DNA of 26,585 nucleotides, taken from assembly GCA_003555285.1 (NCBI GenBank), contig PWGH01000211.1:1-26585 (forward strand), read 5' to 3'. Below are positions 1 to 8,112 of the stretch, one piece after another. Below the pieces are notes generated by a model, which saw only the letters and a list, made by a program, of their open reading frames with translations, was not told the DNA's origin and did not search any database. A program made the translations under genes and the position numbers. How positions within the stretch are numbered: the first letter of the stretch is position 1; every line of letters begins with the position of its first letter. Origin of the DNA: Thioalkalivibrio sp. (GTDB taxonomy: Bacteria; Pseudomonadota; Gammaproteobacteria; Ectothiorhodospirales; Ectothiorhodospiraceae).

Positions 1-60
1 CCTGAGTCTTCCGGGCCTGAGTCTTCCGGGCCTGAGGCTTCCGGGCCGGAGGGCTCGGGG
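1..60 (+). repeat. 15-bp in-frame tandem repeat inside xerC
   Basis: Four consecutive 15-bp units start at 1, 16, 31 and 46. Units 1 and 2 are identical (CCTGAGTCTTCCGGG), unit 3 differs at one base and unit 4 is more diverged. Each unit encodes five residues of the PE-x-SG type, so gain or loss of units keeps the frame. The array may continue to the left of the window. Confidence 0.9.
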
Positions 61-597
61 CTCGACCCGCTGGATCTGCGCGATCGGGCGATCCTGGAGT
101 TGTTCTACTCCTCGGGGCTGCGCCTATCGGAACTGACCGGCCTGGACCTGGGCGGGCTCGATCTGCACGCCGGACTGGTGCGGGTGCTGGGCAAGGGCCG
201 GCGCGAGCGCTCGGTGCCGGTCGGGCGCCAGGCCCGGCAGGCGCTGCGGGCCTGGCTCGCGGTGCGCTCGGATTGGGTCGGGCCGGCGGAGCAGGCGCTG
301 TTCGTATCGCGCCGCGGCCGGTTGAGCAATCGCGCGGTGCAGAGCCGACTGGCGCAGGCCGGGGTGCACGCCGGGCTCCCGGAGCGCCTGCACCCGCACC
401 GGCTGCGCCATGCCTTCGCCAGCCACCTGTTGGAGTCCAGCGGTGACCTGCGTGCGGTGCAGGAGTTGCTGGGGCATGCGGATCTGGCAACGACACAAAT
501 CTACACCCATCTGGATTTTCAGCACCTCGCACAGGTCTATGACCAGGCGCACCCGCGGGCCCGGCGCAAGACGCCGGATACCGGCGGGAATCCCTAA
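1..597 (+). CDS. xerC: Tyrosine recombinase XerC, catalytic domain (5' end outside window)
   Basis: XerC, with XerD, resolves chromosome dimers at the dif site by strand exchange through a tyrosine-DNA intermediate. The frame is open from base 1, so the N-terminal core-binding domain lies outside. The catalytic set is complete: Arg in SGLRLSEL, Lys in LGKGRRER, His and Arg in [14 protein letters not shown], His in [10 protein letters not shown], and Tyr in [10 protein letters not shown]. The C-terminal run through [10 protein letters not shown] is typical of XerC rather than XerD. The visible N-terminal part is odd: it reads [20 protein letters not shown] just before the conserved [10 protein letters not shown] segment, a low-complexity insertion in the linker where E. 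coli XerC has only a short loop. Only 47 bases separate the stop from hslV, a common gammaproteobacterial order. Identity is secure; the effect of the insertion is unknown. Confidence 0.93.
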   Translation, partial: PESSGPESSGPEASGPEGSGLDPLDLRDRAILELFYSSGLRLSELTGLDLGGLDLHAGLVRVLGKGRRERSVPVGRQARQALRAWLAVRSDWVGPAEQALFVSRRGRLSNRAVQSRLAQAGVHAGLPERLHPHRLRHAFASHLLESSGDLRAVQELLGHADLATTQIYTHLDFQHLAQVYDQAHPRARRKTPDTGGNP

Positions 598-601
598 TCA
601 C

Positions 602-618
602 CCGGGTCGTACACCCGG
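602..618. other. Small hairpin between xerC and hslV
   Basis: CCGGGT and ACCCGG form a perfect 6-bp stem around a 5-base loop, directly after the xerC stop. There is no T tract, so it is not a convincing terminator. It could be a minor attenuating or RNA-stabilising structure, or chance in GC-rich DNA. Confidence 0.3.
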
Positions 619-644
619 CATCGAGGACACCTCTGGAGGCCGTC

Positions 645-1199
645 TTGGAGCAGTTTCGTGGAACCACCATCGTCAGTGTGCGGCGCAACGGCGAGGTCAG
701 CCTGGGTGGCGACGGCCAGGTGTCGCTCGGCAACACGGTGATGAAGGGCAATGCGCGCAAGGTCCGACGCGTCTATCATGACCGCATCCTGGCCGGCTTC
801 GCCGGCGGGACGGCCGACGCCTTCACCCTGTTCGAGCGCTTCGAGGGCATGCTGGAAAAGCATTCCGGGAACATGATGCGCGCGGCGGTCGAGCTGGCGA
901 AGGACTGGCGCACGGACCGGGCGCTGCGTCGGCTCGAGGCCTTGCTGGCGGTCGCCGACCGCGAGCATTCCTTCGTGATCTCGGGCAATGGCGACGTGAT
1001 CGAGCCCGAACACCACCTGATGGCGATCGGCTCCGGCGGCCCGTATGTGCAGGCCGCGGCCCGCGCGCTGCTCGAGAACACCGAGCTGTCGGCGCGTGAG
1101 ATCGTCGAACGAAGCCTGCACATTGCGGCCGACATCTGTATTTACACTAACCATCAGATCACCCTGGAGCATTTGGGGCCGGAAACGACCCAGGCCTGA
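645..1199 (+). CDS. hslV: ATP-dependent protease peptidase subunit HslV (ClpQ)
   Basis: HslV is the threonine peptidase that forms the proteolytic core of the cytoplasmic HslVU complex and degrades unfolded and regulatory proteins fed in by HslU. The 184-residue product matches the family from [11 protein letters not shown] through [56 protein letters not shown] and ICIYTNH. I start it at TTG 645 because GGAGG lies at 635-639 with a 5-base spacer and there is no better ATG. This gives a six-residue leader MEQFRG before Thr7-Thr8; Thr7 would become the catalytic N-terminal Thr after leader removal, whereas E. coli needs only Met removal. hslU follows after 31 bases, the standard hslVU operon. 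Identity is secure and the start is well supported. Confidence 0.96.
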   Translation: MEQFRGTTIVSVRRNGEVSLGGDGQVSLGNTVMKGNARKVRRVYHDRILAGFAGGTADAFTLFERFEGMLEKHSGNMMRAAVELAKDWRTDRALRRLEALLAVADREHSFVISGNGDVIEPEHHLMAIGSGGPYVQAAARALLENTELSAREIVERSLHIAADICIYTNHQITLEHLGPETTQA

Positions 1200-1230
1200 T
1201 GCACGGTCTTGACCACAAGGATCCCCGCCC

Positions 1231-2562
1231 ATGAGCAACATGACCCCACGCGAGATCGTCCAGGAGCTCGACCGCTACATCATCGGTCAGGATGAGGCCA
1301 AGCGGGCCGTGGCCGTGGCGCTACGCAACCGCTGGCGGCGCCAGCAACTGCCGGAGCTCCTGCGCCAGGAGGTCACGCCGAAGAACATTCTGATGATCGG
1401 CCCGACCGGGGTCGGCAAGACCGAGATCGCCCGCCGCTTGGCGCGCCTGGCCAAGGCCCCCTTCCTGAAGGTGGAGGCGACCAAGTTCACCGAGGTCGGC
1501 TATGTCGGGCGCGATGTCGAGTCGATCATCCGCGATCTGGCCGATGCCGCGGTCAAGCAGCTGCGCGAGGAGGAGATGGCCCGGCACCGGAGCAGCGCCG
1601 AGGACGCCGCCGAGGAGCGCATCCTCGACGCGCTGCTGCCCAAACCCCGCGCTGCTGGCTATACCGAGGCCGAGCCGCCGAGCGACAGCGAGACCCGGCA
1701 GAAGCTGCGCAAGCGCCTGCGCGAGGGCACGCTCGACGACCGCGAGATCGAGATCGAGGTCCGCGCGGTGCAGCCCGGAATGGAGATCATGACACCGCCG
1801 GGCATGGAGGAGATGGCGAGCCAATTGCAGGCGATGTTCCAGAACATCGGCGGCCAGCGCACGCGCAGCCGGCGCCTGAAGATCCGCGCGGCGATGCGCC
1901 TGCTGATCGACGAGGAGGCCGCGCGTCTGGTCAACGAGGACGAACTGAAGCTGAAGGCGATCGAACGGGTCGAGCAGAGCGGCATCGTGTTTCTCGACGA
2001 GATCGACAAGGTCGTGAAGCGCGGCGGCGAGCAGGGCGGCGCCGATGTCTCCCGCGAGGGCGTGCAGCGCGACCTGCTGCCGCTGGTCGAGGGCACCACC
2101 GTGAACACCAAGCTCGGCATGGTGCGCACCGATCATGTGTTGTTCATCGCCTCCGGCGCGTTTCATCTGTCCAAGCCCTCGGATCTGATCCCGGAATTGC
2201 AGGGGCGTCTGCCGATCCGCGTCGAGCTCGGGGCGCTCTCGGTGGAGGACTTCGTGCGGATTCTGACCGAGCCGACCGCCTCGCTGACCGAGCAGTACGT
2301 TGCCCTGCTCGGTACCGAGGCGGTGACGCTGGAGTTTCGCCCGGACGGCGTGCGCCGAATCGCCGAGATCGCCCATCACGTAAACGCCAGCACCGAGAAC
2401 ATCGGCGCACGGCGCCTGCACACGGTGCTCGAGCGCCTGCTGCAGCAGGTGGCCTTCGATGCGCCGGATGTCTCCGGACCAGTGATCGTCGATGCGGACA
2501 TGGTCGAGGCGCGGCTCGGCGAGCTGGTTCAGGACGAGGACCTGTCGCGCTACATTCTCTGA
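1231..2562 (+). CDS. hslU: ATP-dependent protease ATPase subunit HslU (ClpY)
   Basis: HslU is the AAA+ unfoldase that recognises substrates and threads them into HslV. The 443-residue product is of normal family length. Visible motifs in order: Walker A GPTGVGKT at 57-64, pore loop GYVGRD at 90-95, the variable intermediate domain at roughly 110-240, Walker [11 protein letters not shown] at 251-260, the arginine-finger region [11 protein letters not shown] near 323-333, and sensor 2 [10 protein letters not shown] near 392-401. The C-terminal [10 protein letters not shown] is the tail that inserts between HslV subunits. The ATG has AAGGA at 1217-1221 with a 9-base spacer. It lies downstream of hslV in the usual order. 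I saw no missing residue; alternatives such as ClpX are excluded by the absence of a zinc-binding N-domain and by the HslU-type tail. Confidence 0.97.
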   Translation: MSNMTPREIVQELDRYIIGQDEAKRAVAVALRNRWRRQQLPELLRQEVTPKNILMIGPTGVGKTEIARRLARLAKAPFLKVEATKFTEVGYVGRDVESIIRDLADAAVKQLREEEMARHRSSAEDAAEERILDALLPKPRAAGYTEAEPPSDSETRQKLRKRLREGTLDDREIEIEVRAVQPGMEIMTPPGMEEMASQLQAMFQNIGGQRTRSRRLKIRAAMRLLIDEEAARLVNEDELKLKAIERVEQSGIVFLDEIDKVVKRGGEQGGADVSREGVQRDLLPLVEGTTVNTKLGMVRTDHVLFIASGAFHLSKPSDLIPELQGRLPIRVELGALSVEDFVRILTEPTASLTEQYVALLGTEAVTLEFRPDGVRRIAEIAHHVNASTENIGARRLHTVLERLLQQVAFDAPDVSGPVIVDADMVEARLGELVQDEDLSRYIL

Positions 2563-2580
2563 TTCGCCGGTCTCTGATTC

Positions 2581-2612
2581 TCCAGTCGATTCGGATGCCC
2601 TGACCGACTGGA
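2581..2612. other. Inverted repeat in the hslU-DUF971 gap
   Basis: TCCAGTCG (2581-2588) and CGACTGGA (2605-2612) are perfect 8-bp arms around a 16-base loop, 18 bases after the hslU stop. No T tract follows. It may protect the hslVU transcript end or mark partial termination; no function is proven. Confidence 0.4.
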
Positions 2613-2664
2613 TCCCCATCGGGCTCGATTCCAAGAGCCTTCCACACGCCCAGGAGCCCCTGTA

Positions 2665-3030
2665 ATGAGTAGCCAACACCGCCCGACCGATATCCAATTG
2701 CACCAGAAGTCCCGTATCCTTGAACTCGGCTACGCGGACGGCACGATCTTGAAACTGTCCTGCGAGCTGCTGCGCGTGTATTCGCCGTCGGCCGAGGTGC
2801 GCGGGCATGGCCCGGGCCAGGAGAAGCTGCAGCTGGGCAAGGAGGATGTGAACATCTCCGAGGTCGAGCCGGTGGGCAACTACGCGGTCAAGCTCGTGTT
2901 CTCCGACGGGCACGACACCGGCATCTTCGACTGGGACTACCTGTACAACCTGGGTGTGCAGCAGGATACCCTGTGGCAGGAGTACGTGGACAAGCTGGCT
3001 GCGGCCGGACATCAGCGCAAGACGCACTGA
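2665..3030 (+). CDS. DUF971 / gamma-butyrobetaine hydroxylase-like N-terminal domain protein
   Basis: This 121-residue protein consists of one domain of the DUF971 type, also described as the N-terminal domain of gamma-butyrobetaine hydroxylase. Visible family features are the opening [20 protein letters not shown], then [45 protein letters not shown], and [10 protein letters not shown] near the end. No oxygenase domain follows, so it is not a hydroxylase. Stand-alone members commonly lie next to hslVU and ubiE in gammaproteobacteria, as here. The ATG has AGGAG at 2652-2656. ubiE starts only 10 bases after the stop, so the two are probably co-translated. The molecular role is not established; a link to Fe-S or metal handling has been suggested for the family but nothing in this sequence settles it. 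Confidence 0.88.
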   Translation: MSSQHRPTDIQLHQKSRILELGYADGTILKLSCELLRVYSPSAEVRGHGPGQEKLQLGKEDVNISEVEPVGNYAVKLVFSDGHDTGIFDWDYLYNLGVQQDTLWQEYVDKLAAAGHQRKTH

Positions 3031-3040
3031 GGGCGATCGG

Positions 3041-3793
3041 ATGACCGAGGAGGATCGCGGCAACACGCACTTCGGGTTCGAGACCGTCCCCGAAGACGAA
3101 AAGGCCACCCGGGTCGGGCAGGTCTTCCATTCGGTCGCGCAGAACTATGACCTGATGAACGACGTGATGTCGCTCGGCATCCACCGGCTGTGGAAGCGGC
3201 GCACGGTCGAGCGCGCCGCGGTGCGTCCGGGCATGCAGGTGCTGGATCTGGCCGGCGGCACCGGCGACCTGGCGGCGGCCTTCGCGCCACGCCTCGGGCC
3301 CCGGGGCCGGGTGACCCTCTGCGACATCAATGCCTCGATGCTGGTGGCCGGGCGCGATCGGCTGCTGGATCAGGGGCAGGTCGCCAACATCGACTTCGTG
3401 CAAGGCAACGCCGAGTTCCTGCCCTTTCCCGACGAGCACTTCGATCGCCTCACCATCGCCTTCGGGTTGCGCAACGTCACCCACAAGGAGCGGGCGCTGG
3501 CCGAGATGCGACGGGTCCTGAAGGCGGGCGGCCGGCTGCTGGTGCTGGAATTCTCCCACCCGATCGCGCCGATGCGCCCTTTCTACGACCTCTACTCCTT
3601 CAAGATGCTGCCGCTGATGGGCCGTCTGATCGCGCGGGATGCCGACAGCTACCGGTATCTGGCCGAGAGCATCCGCATGCATCCGGATCAGGAGACCCTC
3701 GCGGGCATGATGCGCGATGCCGGTCTGGAGCAGGTGCAGTACGAGAATCTGACCGGCGGTGTGGTGGCCCTGCACCGGGCGACTCGGTTCTAG
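3041..3793 (+). CDS. ubiE: Ubiquinone/menaquinone C-methyltransferase UbiE
   Basis: UbiE uses S-adenosylmethionine to methylate the ring carbon of the demethylated benzoquinol intermediate of ubiquinone (and demethylmenaquinol where present). The 250-residue product is close to the E. coli 251. Motifs: [17 protein letters not shown] near 36-52, the SAM-binding loop [12 protein letters not shown] at 67-78, the acidic CDINASML near 94-101, and [18 protein letters not shown] near 144-161. I start at ATG 3041 ([10 protein letters not shown]) with GAGGG at 3029-3033; the frame is open further upstream, but that stretch overlaps the DUF971 gene and does not look like UbiE. It is followed by ubiJ after 4 bases and then ubiB, the conserved ubiEJB operon, which argues for ubiquinone as the main product. 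Confidence 0.96.
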   Translation: MTEEDRGNTHFGFETVPEDEKATRVGQVFHSVAQNYDLMNDVMSLGIHRLWKRRTVERAAVRPGMQVLDLAGGTGDLAAAFAPRLGPRGRVTLCDINASMLVAGRDRLLDQGQVANIDFVQGNAEFLPFPDEHFDRLTIAFGLRNVTHKERALAEMRRVLKAGGRLLVLEFSHPIAPMRPFYDLYSFKMLPLMGRLIARDADSYRYLAESIRMHPDQETLAGMMRDAGLEQVQYENLTGGVVALHRATRF

Positions 3794-3797
3794 ATTC

Positions 3798-4517
3798 ATG
3801 ACTGAACCCGCGCGCATTCGACCCCTGCCACCGCTGCTGGCCGCTGTCCTCGAGCTCACCCTGAACCGCTGGCTGCAGGCCGCGGACGAACCGACCGTGG
3901 GGCGTCTGGCGGGGCATTCGATCGCCCTGGAACTGGATCCTCCGGGTCTGGGACTGGTCCTTCTCGGCGCGGCGGATCGCTTGCAGGTGCTCGGGGAACT
4001 CGAGGGCGAGACGCCGGATGTGCTGCTGCGTGGATCGCCGGTGGGGTTGGCGGCGGCATTGGCCGGAGGCGACCGTTCCGGGGTGCTGGTGCAGGGCGAT
4101 GCCGCGGTGCTGACCGACCTGCAGCGGGCGCTGGGCACGGTGTCCTTCGATTGGGCCGAGTGGCTGGAATCGGTGACCGGCGCCGGTACGGCCGGTCCCC
4201 TGCTGGAGGCCGACGCGGCCCTGCGCGGGCAGCTGCGCCGCTTCCTGGCGCGGGGCCTCGAGGATGCGGTCGATTATGCCCAGGAGGAGGCCCGCTGGCT
4301 GCCGGCCGCCGGGGAATTCGAGGCCTGGGCCGAGGACCTTGCCGCGTTTCGGGACGATCTGGCGCGCCTGGAGGCCCGCGTGCAGCGTATCTCCAGCGGC
4401 CGCCGTCCGCCTTCCGCCGCTACCCAGGTTCCGGCCACTCCGGCCCCCACCACGCCCGCTTCGGGCAGCCCCGCCGCAGGGACGCCGACCCCCCCCCATC
4501 CGGCCGCGCCGGAATGA
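3798..4517 (+). CDS. ubiJ: Ubiquinone biosynthesis accessory factor UbiJ (SCP2 domain)
   Basis: UbiJ is a non-enzymatic lipid-binding factor that supports the soluble Ubi complex handling prenylated intermediates. The call rests on position between ubiE and ubiB and on the pattern: an N-terminal helix (LLAAVLELTLNRWL), an SCP2-like region to about residue 120 with VLLRGSPVGLAAAL and VLVQGDAAVLTDLQRALG, then a helical C-terminal region with a short coiled coil (FRDDLARLEARVQRI). The 239 residues exceed the roughly 200 of E. coli because of a Pro/Ala/Thr-rich tail of about 35 residues. That tail contains a run of nine C (4489-4497), a slippage-prone site. ATG 3798 lies 4 bases after the ubiE stop and has no clear ribosome binding site, so coupled translation is likely. 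The stop overlaps the ubiB start. Confidence 0.88.
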   Translation: MTEPARIRPLPPLLAAVLELTLNRWLQAADEPTVGRLAGHSIALELDPPGLGLVLLGAADRLQVLGELEGETPDVLLRGSPVGLAAALAGGDRSGVLVQGDAAVLTDLQRALGTVSFDWAEWLESVTGAGTAGPLLEADAALRGQLRRFLARGLEDAVDYAQEEARWLPAAGEFEAWAEDLAAFRDDLARLEARVQRISSGRRPPSAATQVPATPAPTTPASGSPAAGTPTPPHPAAPE

Positions 4518-6223
4518 TGCGCACCCTGCACCAGGGGTTGCGCCTGTGGGCGATCGGGCGCGTGCTCATACGCCATCGACTCGACGAGATCCTGTTCACG
4601 CTGAAGCCGCTGCGCCCGCTGAGCTTCCTGCTCTATCTGTTGCCGTGGAACTGGTTTCGACGCGTGCAGGGCACGCGGGGCGAGCGTATTCGCTGGTCGC
4701 TGGAGGAACTGGGGCCGATCTTCATCAAGTTCGGGCAGATGCTGTCGACCCGGCGCGATCTGCTCGCCGACGACCTGGCCGAGGAATTCGCGAAGCTGCA
4801 GGATCGGGTGCCGCCCTTTCCCAGCGACCAGTCGCGCGCGGCGATCGAAAAGGCCCTGGAACGCCCGATCGACGAGATCTTTGCCGAATTCACCGACCTG
4901 CCGCTGGCCTCGGCGTCGATCGCCCAGGTGCATGCGGCGCGGCTGCACGACGGCCGCTCGGTGGTGGTCAAGGTGGTGCGACCGGGCATCGAGCGCACGA
5001 TTCGCGCCGATCTGGAGATCCTGCATCTGGCCGCGGCGCTTGCCGACCGCTATTGGGTCGAGGGGCGTCGCCTGCGCCCGCGCGAGGTGGTGGCCGAATA
5101 CGAGAAGACGGTGCTCGACGAGCTGGACCTGATCCGCGAGGGCGCCAACGCGATCACCATCCGCCGCAACTTCGCCGACAGCCCGTTGCTGTACATCCCG
5201 GATGTGATCTGGGACTACACCAAGCGCAACGTGATGGTGATGGAGCGTATCGGCGGGATTCCGGTCGCGGACATGGCCAGCCTGCGCCGGCGTGGAATCG
5301 ATTTTCGTCTGCTGGCCGAACGCGGGGTCGAGATCTTCTTCACCCAGGTCTTCAAGCACAACTTCTTCCACGCCGACATGCACCCCGGCAACATCTTCAT
5401 CAACGCCGATGACCCGGAGAACCCGACCTACCTCGCCGTCGATTTCGGCATTGTCGGCAGCCTGCTGGAGTCCGATCAGCGCTACCTGGCCGAGAACTTC
5501 CACGCTTTCTTCAACCGCGACTACCGGCGGGTCGCGGATCTGCACGTGGAATCGGGCTGGGTGCCGAAGGGCACGCGGGTCGACGAGTTCGAGGCGGCGA
5601 TCCGCTCGGTCTGCGAGCCGATCTTCCAGCGCCCGCTGGACCAGATCTCCTTCGGCCAGGTGCTGCTGCGCCTGTTCCAGACCGCCCGACGGTTCGATAT
5701 GGAGATTCAGCCGCAGTTGGTGCTGTTGCAGAAGACCCTGCTGAACATCGAGGGTCTGGGCCGTCAGCTCTACCCCCAGCTCGACCTGTGGACGACCGCC
5801 AAGCCCTTCATCGAACGCTGGATGTCCGAGCAGGTGGGGGCGCATGCCTTCCTGCGCAGCGCCGAACGGCATCTGCCACGGATGCTCGCGCAATTGCCGG
5901 AACTGCCGACCCGGATCCAGGAGGCGCTGGATGCCGAACGCCACCGCGCGGAGCGCGATGCCGCGCTGCGCGACGAGATCCGCGCGCTGCGCGCGGCCCT
6001 CGAGCGCGACGCCCGCCGCCGGGTGGAGTCCCTGGCGGCGCTGGGTCTGCTGCTGGCCGCGGGCTTTGTCAGCCAGATCACCGAGCTGCCTCAGTGGTTC
6101 GGTCTGCCCTGGCCCGCCTGGCCCCTGGGTGTACTCGGTCTGGTCCTGTTGTGGCACAGTCTGCGACGCGGCGAGGGCCTGCTCCGGCGCGTGCGTAGCG
6201 GTGACCTGGAACGCCGCCCCTGA
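4514..6223 (+). CDS. ubiB: Ubiquinone biosynthesis atypical kinase/ATPase UbiB
   Basis: UbiB is a membrane-anchored member of the ABC1/ADCK/COQ8 family whose ATPase activity is thought to help extract or present quinone precursors to the Ubi enzymes. Visible motifs: KxGQ signature IKFGQMLSTRRD near 71-82, the Ala-rich loop PLASASIAQVHAARL near 130-144, the VVVKVVRPG lysine (K153), FFHADMHPGNIF near 285-295, and the metal-binding DFG at 310-312. Two hydrophobic segments near the C-terminus (about 525-545 and 548-566) are the expected membrane anchors. The length of 569 is slightly more than the E. coli 546. The frame opens with two adjacent ATG codons (4514 and 4517); the first forms an ATGA overlap with the ubiJ stop, so reinitiation by coupling is likely. 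Identity is secure; the exact start is uncertain by one codon. Confidence 0.96.
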   Translation: MMRTLHQGLRLWAIGRVLIRHRLDEILFTLKPLRPLSFLLYLLPWNWFRRVQGTRGERIRWSLEELGPIFIKFGQMLSTRRDLLADDLAEEFAKLQDRVPPFPSDQSRAAIEKALERPIDEIFAEFTDLPLASASIAQVHAARLHDGRSVVVKVVRPGIERTIRADLEILHLAAALADRYWVEGRRLRPREVVAEYEKTVLDELDLIREGANAITIRRNFADSPLLYIPDVIWDYTKRNVMVMERIGGIPVADMASLRRRGIDFRLLAERGVEIFFTQVFKHNFFHADMHPGNIFINADDPENPTYLAVDFGIVGSLLESDQRYLAENFHAFFNRDYRRVADLHVESGWVPKGTRVDEFEAAIRSVCEPIFQRPLDQISFGQVLLRLFQTARRFDMEIQPQLVLLQKTLLNIEGLGRQLYPQLDLWTTAKPFIERWMSEQVGAHAFLRSAERHLPRMLAQLPELPTRIQEALDAERHRAERDAALRDEIRALRAALERDARRRVESLAALGLLLAAGFVSQITELPQWFGLPWPAWPLGVLGLVLLWHSLRRGEGLLRRVRSGDLERRP

Positions 6224-6330
6224 GGGCCATGGATATCGCCGATCGTCCGGGACAACGCGTTCGACTTGGGTGGGCGGATGGCTCGGGTGGCGCAATCGCC
6301 CTGCGCGGTCGGGCGGATCTGGTCGATGGT

Positions 6331-6347
6331 CGCGGGTTTTTCCCGCG
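6331..6347. promoter_or_regulatory. Hairpin and weak -10-like box upstream of the pap gene
   Basis: The 200-base gap 6224-6423 has no convincing gene. It contains CGCGGG (6331-6336), a TTTTT loop, and CCCGCG (6342-6347), a perfect 6-bp stem. A TATGCT at 6356-6361 resembles a -10 box but has no good -35 partner. The stem could end ubiB transcription weakly or regulate the next gene. Confidence 0.3.
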
Positions 6348-6423
6348 CAGTCCGCTATGCTTTTTCAACGCGGCCGGGATCCGATGCCGGCGACTCGTTT
6401 GATCAAGGATAGGGGAAGGCCTG

Positions 6424-7899
6424 ATGTTTGAAGCCGCCGAATTGGGGCGCACGCTGGACAAGGAGACCTACGAGGCCCAGGTGGCGGAGCTGCGCACCGG
6501 GCTGCTGACCCTGCAACAGGAGCTGAGTCACTGCGATTTTCCGGTGATCCTGTTGATCTCGGGTGCCGACGGGGCCGGCAAGAGCGAGACCGTCAACATC
6601 CTGCACCAGTGGATGGACCCGCGCGGGATCCAGACCGCGGCCTTCGACGAGCCCACCGACGAGGAGCGCGAGCGGCCGGCCTTCTGGCGATTCTGGCGGG
6701 CATTGCCGCCGAAGGGGCAGATCGGCATCCTGTTCGGATCCTGGTACAGCGATCCGATCACCCAGCGGGTCGAGAACCGGGTCGACGACAGCGGCCTCGA
6801 CCTGATGCTCAAGCGCATCAACATCTTCGAGAAGATGCTGGTCGATGATGGCGCGCTGCTGATCAAGCTCTGGTTCCACCTGGGCCGGGACATGCAGGTC
6901 CAGCGCATCAAGAAGCTGCGCAAGAACCCGAAAACCCGGTGGCAGGTCAGCGAGCGCGACCTCGCCGCACTGAAGTCCTATGGGCGCTTTCGTACGGTGG
7001 CCGAGCGCACGCTGGGGCAGACCAGCACCGGCGAGGCGCCGTGGATGATCATCGAGGGCTTCGATGAGCGCTATCGCAACACGACCACGGCCACTCACAT
7101 CCTGGAGGTGGTGCGCAAGCGCATCGCGCTCGACCCGAAGAGCCTGCGCGGGGCGGCTACGGCCTGGAAGCGGCTGGGCGAGAACGACAAGACCATCCTC
7201 GATGCCCTCGACCTCGATCGGCATCTGGAGAAGAAGGCCTACCGCAAGCAGTTGGCCGATTACCAGGGGCGCCTGAGCGTGCTCGCGCGCAAGGCACGCG
7301 AACAGAAGGTCAGCACCATCGTGGTGTTCGAGGGCTGGGATGCCGCCGGCAAGGGCGGCATCATCCGGCGGATCACCGGGGCGATGGACGCGCGCAGCCT
7401 GCGGGTGATCCCGGTTGCCGCCCCCACCGACGAGGAGCGCGCGCAGCATTATCTCTGGCGCTTCTGGCGGCACATCCCCCGCGCCGGGCGCTTCACGATC
7501 TACGACCGCTCCTGGTACGGCCGAGTGCTGGTCGAACGCGTCGAGGGCTACGCCGCCGAGGACGAGTGGATTCGCGCCTACCGCGAGATCAACGAGTTCG
7601 AGGAGGAACTGACCGAGCACGGCATCGTGGTGGTGAAGTTCTGGGTGCACATCGACCGTGACGAGCAGCTGCTGCGCTTCAAGGCGCGCGAGGAAACGAG
7701 CTTCAAGCAGCACAAGATCACCGAAGAGGACTACCGCAACCGCGAACGTTGGGACGACTACGCCCACGCGGTCAACGACATGGTCGAGCGCACCAGCACC
7801 GTCTTCGCACCCTGGCACCTGATCGAGGGCAACGACAAGCGCTGGGCCCGCGTCCGCGCGCTGAAGATCCTCTGCGAGCGGTTGGAAAAGGCGTTGTAG
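6424..7899 (+). CDS. pap: Polyphosphate:AMP phosphotransferase, two-domain PPK2 family
   Basis: This protein transfers a phosphate from inorganic polyphosphate to AMP to make ADP, acting in the cytoplasm in nucleotide and energy balance. It is 491 residues with two tandem PPK2 domains, the arrangement of the Pseudomonas two-domain PAP. Domain 1 has a P-loop SGADGAGKSE (46-55) but reads GSWYSD (105-110) where the family Walker B region is expected. Domain 2 has the P-loop EGWDAAGKGG (303-312) and the intact YDRSWYGRVLVERV (360-373), followed by the lid region with FKAREETSFKQHKITEEDYRNR. This suggests that domain 2 is catalytic and domain 1 mainly structural; that is inference. ATG 6424 has a purine-rich AGGGGAAGG at 6411-6419. 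It stands alone after ubiB and is followed at once by a REP-like hairpin. Confidence 0.93.
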   Translation: MFEAAELGRTLDKETYEAQVAELRTGLLTLQQELSHCDFPVILLISGADGAGKSETVNILHQWMDPRGIQTAAFDEPTDEERERPAFWRFWRALPPKGQIGILFGSWYSDPITQRVENRVDDSGLDLMLKRINIFEKMLVDDGALLIKLWFHLGRDMQVQRIKKLRKNPKTRWQVSERDLAALKSYGRFRTVAERTLGQTSTGEAPWMIIEGFDERYRNTTTATHILEVVRKRIALDPKSLRGAATAWKRLGENDKTILDALDLDRHLEKKAYRKQLADYQGRLSVLARKAREQKVSTIVVFEGWDAAGKGGIIRRITGAMDARSLRVIPVAAPTDEERAQHYLWRFWRHIPRAGRFTIYDRSWYGRVLVERVEGYAAEDEWIRAYREINEFEEELTEHGIVVVKFWVHIDRDEQLLRFKAREETSFKQHKITEEDYRNRERWDDYAHAVNDMVERTSTVFAPWHLIEGNDKRWARVRALKILCERLEKAL

Positions 7900-7925
7900 G
7901 GCGGGCCAAGCGCAGCGGGCCCACC
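7900..7925. repeat. REP-like palindrome directly after pap
   Basis: GGCGGGCC (7900-7907) pairs with GGCCCACC (7918-7925) with one C-A mismatch around a 10-base loop, beginning one base after the pap stop. Palindromes of the form GGTGGGCC...GGCCCACC resemble dispersed intergenic REP-type elements, so this may be one of a genomic family and may protect or end the pap mRNA. The family assignment is from memory. Confidence 0.5.
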
Positions 7926-7955
7926 ATGGCCCTTGCCCCGGTGCCCAAGCCGTGC

Positions 7956-8004
7956 GGGGTACGGGGTACGGGGTGCGGGGTGCGGGGTGCGGGGTGCGGG
8001 GTGT
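7956..8004 (+). repeat. Heptanucleotide array GGGGTRC x7, potential G-quadruplex
   Basis: Seven uninterrupted 7-bp units, GGGGTAC twice, GGGGTGC four times and GGGGTGT once, run from 7956 to 8004. Each unit contributes a run of four G separated by three bases, so any four consecutive units satisfy the standard G-quadruplex pattern with 3-base loops. No ORF here looks real; translated frames give only repeat peptides. The array lies between pap and a decayed gene, at what looks like a rearrangement junction. Confidence 0.93.
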
Positions 8005-8050
8005 GCACCAATTCCAGGCAGGTTTCAGGACGGCTGCTTCGTATTGGTGC
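8005..8050. other. Widely spaced 8-bp dyad next to the heptamer array
   Basis: GCACCAAT (8005-8012) and ATTGGTGC (8043-8050) are perfect inverted copies with 30 bases between them. The half-sites look like NtrC half-sites (TGCACCA/TGGTGCA), and the decayed gene downstream is a glutaminase relative, but the spacing does not fit a single NtrC dyad and no -24/-12 element is visible. Function unknown. Confidence 0.4.
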
Positions 8051-8112
8051 GGCGAGGCGCGGTGAGTGCGGTCGTGCGTGGTCGCGCAGCGTAGCGGTCG
8101 GGCACTGGGTGC

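Noticed and set aside
1321..3108. Long open frame on the minus strand, 595 codons
   Set aside because: It runs antisense across hslU and the DUF971 gene, both secure; the translation is rich in Arg, Gln, His and Leu with no domain, typical of GC-rich shadow frames.
4274..6295. Minus-strand open frame of 673 codons
   Set aside because: Antisense to ubiB and the end of ubiJ; no recognisable motif.
7956..8004. CRISPR-like repeat array
   Set aside because: Units are 7 bp with no spacers, so it is a simple tandem repeat.
8005..8050. A complete NtrC site with a sigma-54 promoter
   Set aside because: The half-sites are 30 bases apart and no GG-N10-GC -24/-12 element is present.
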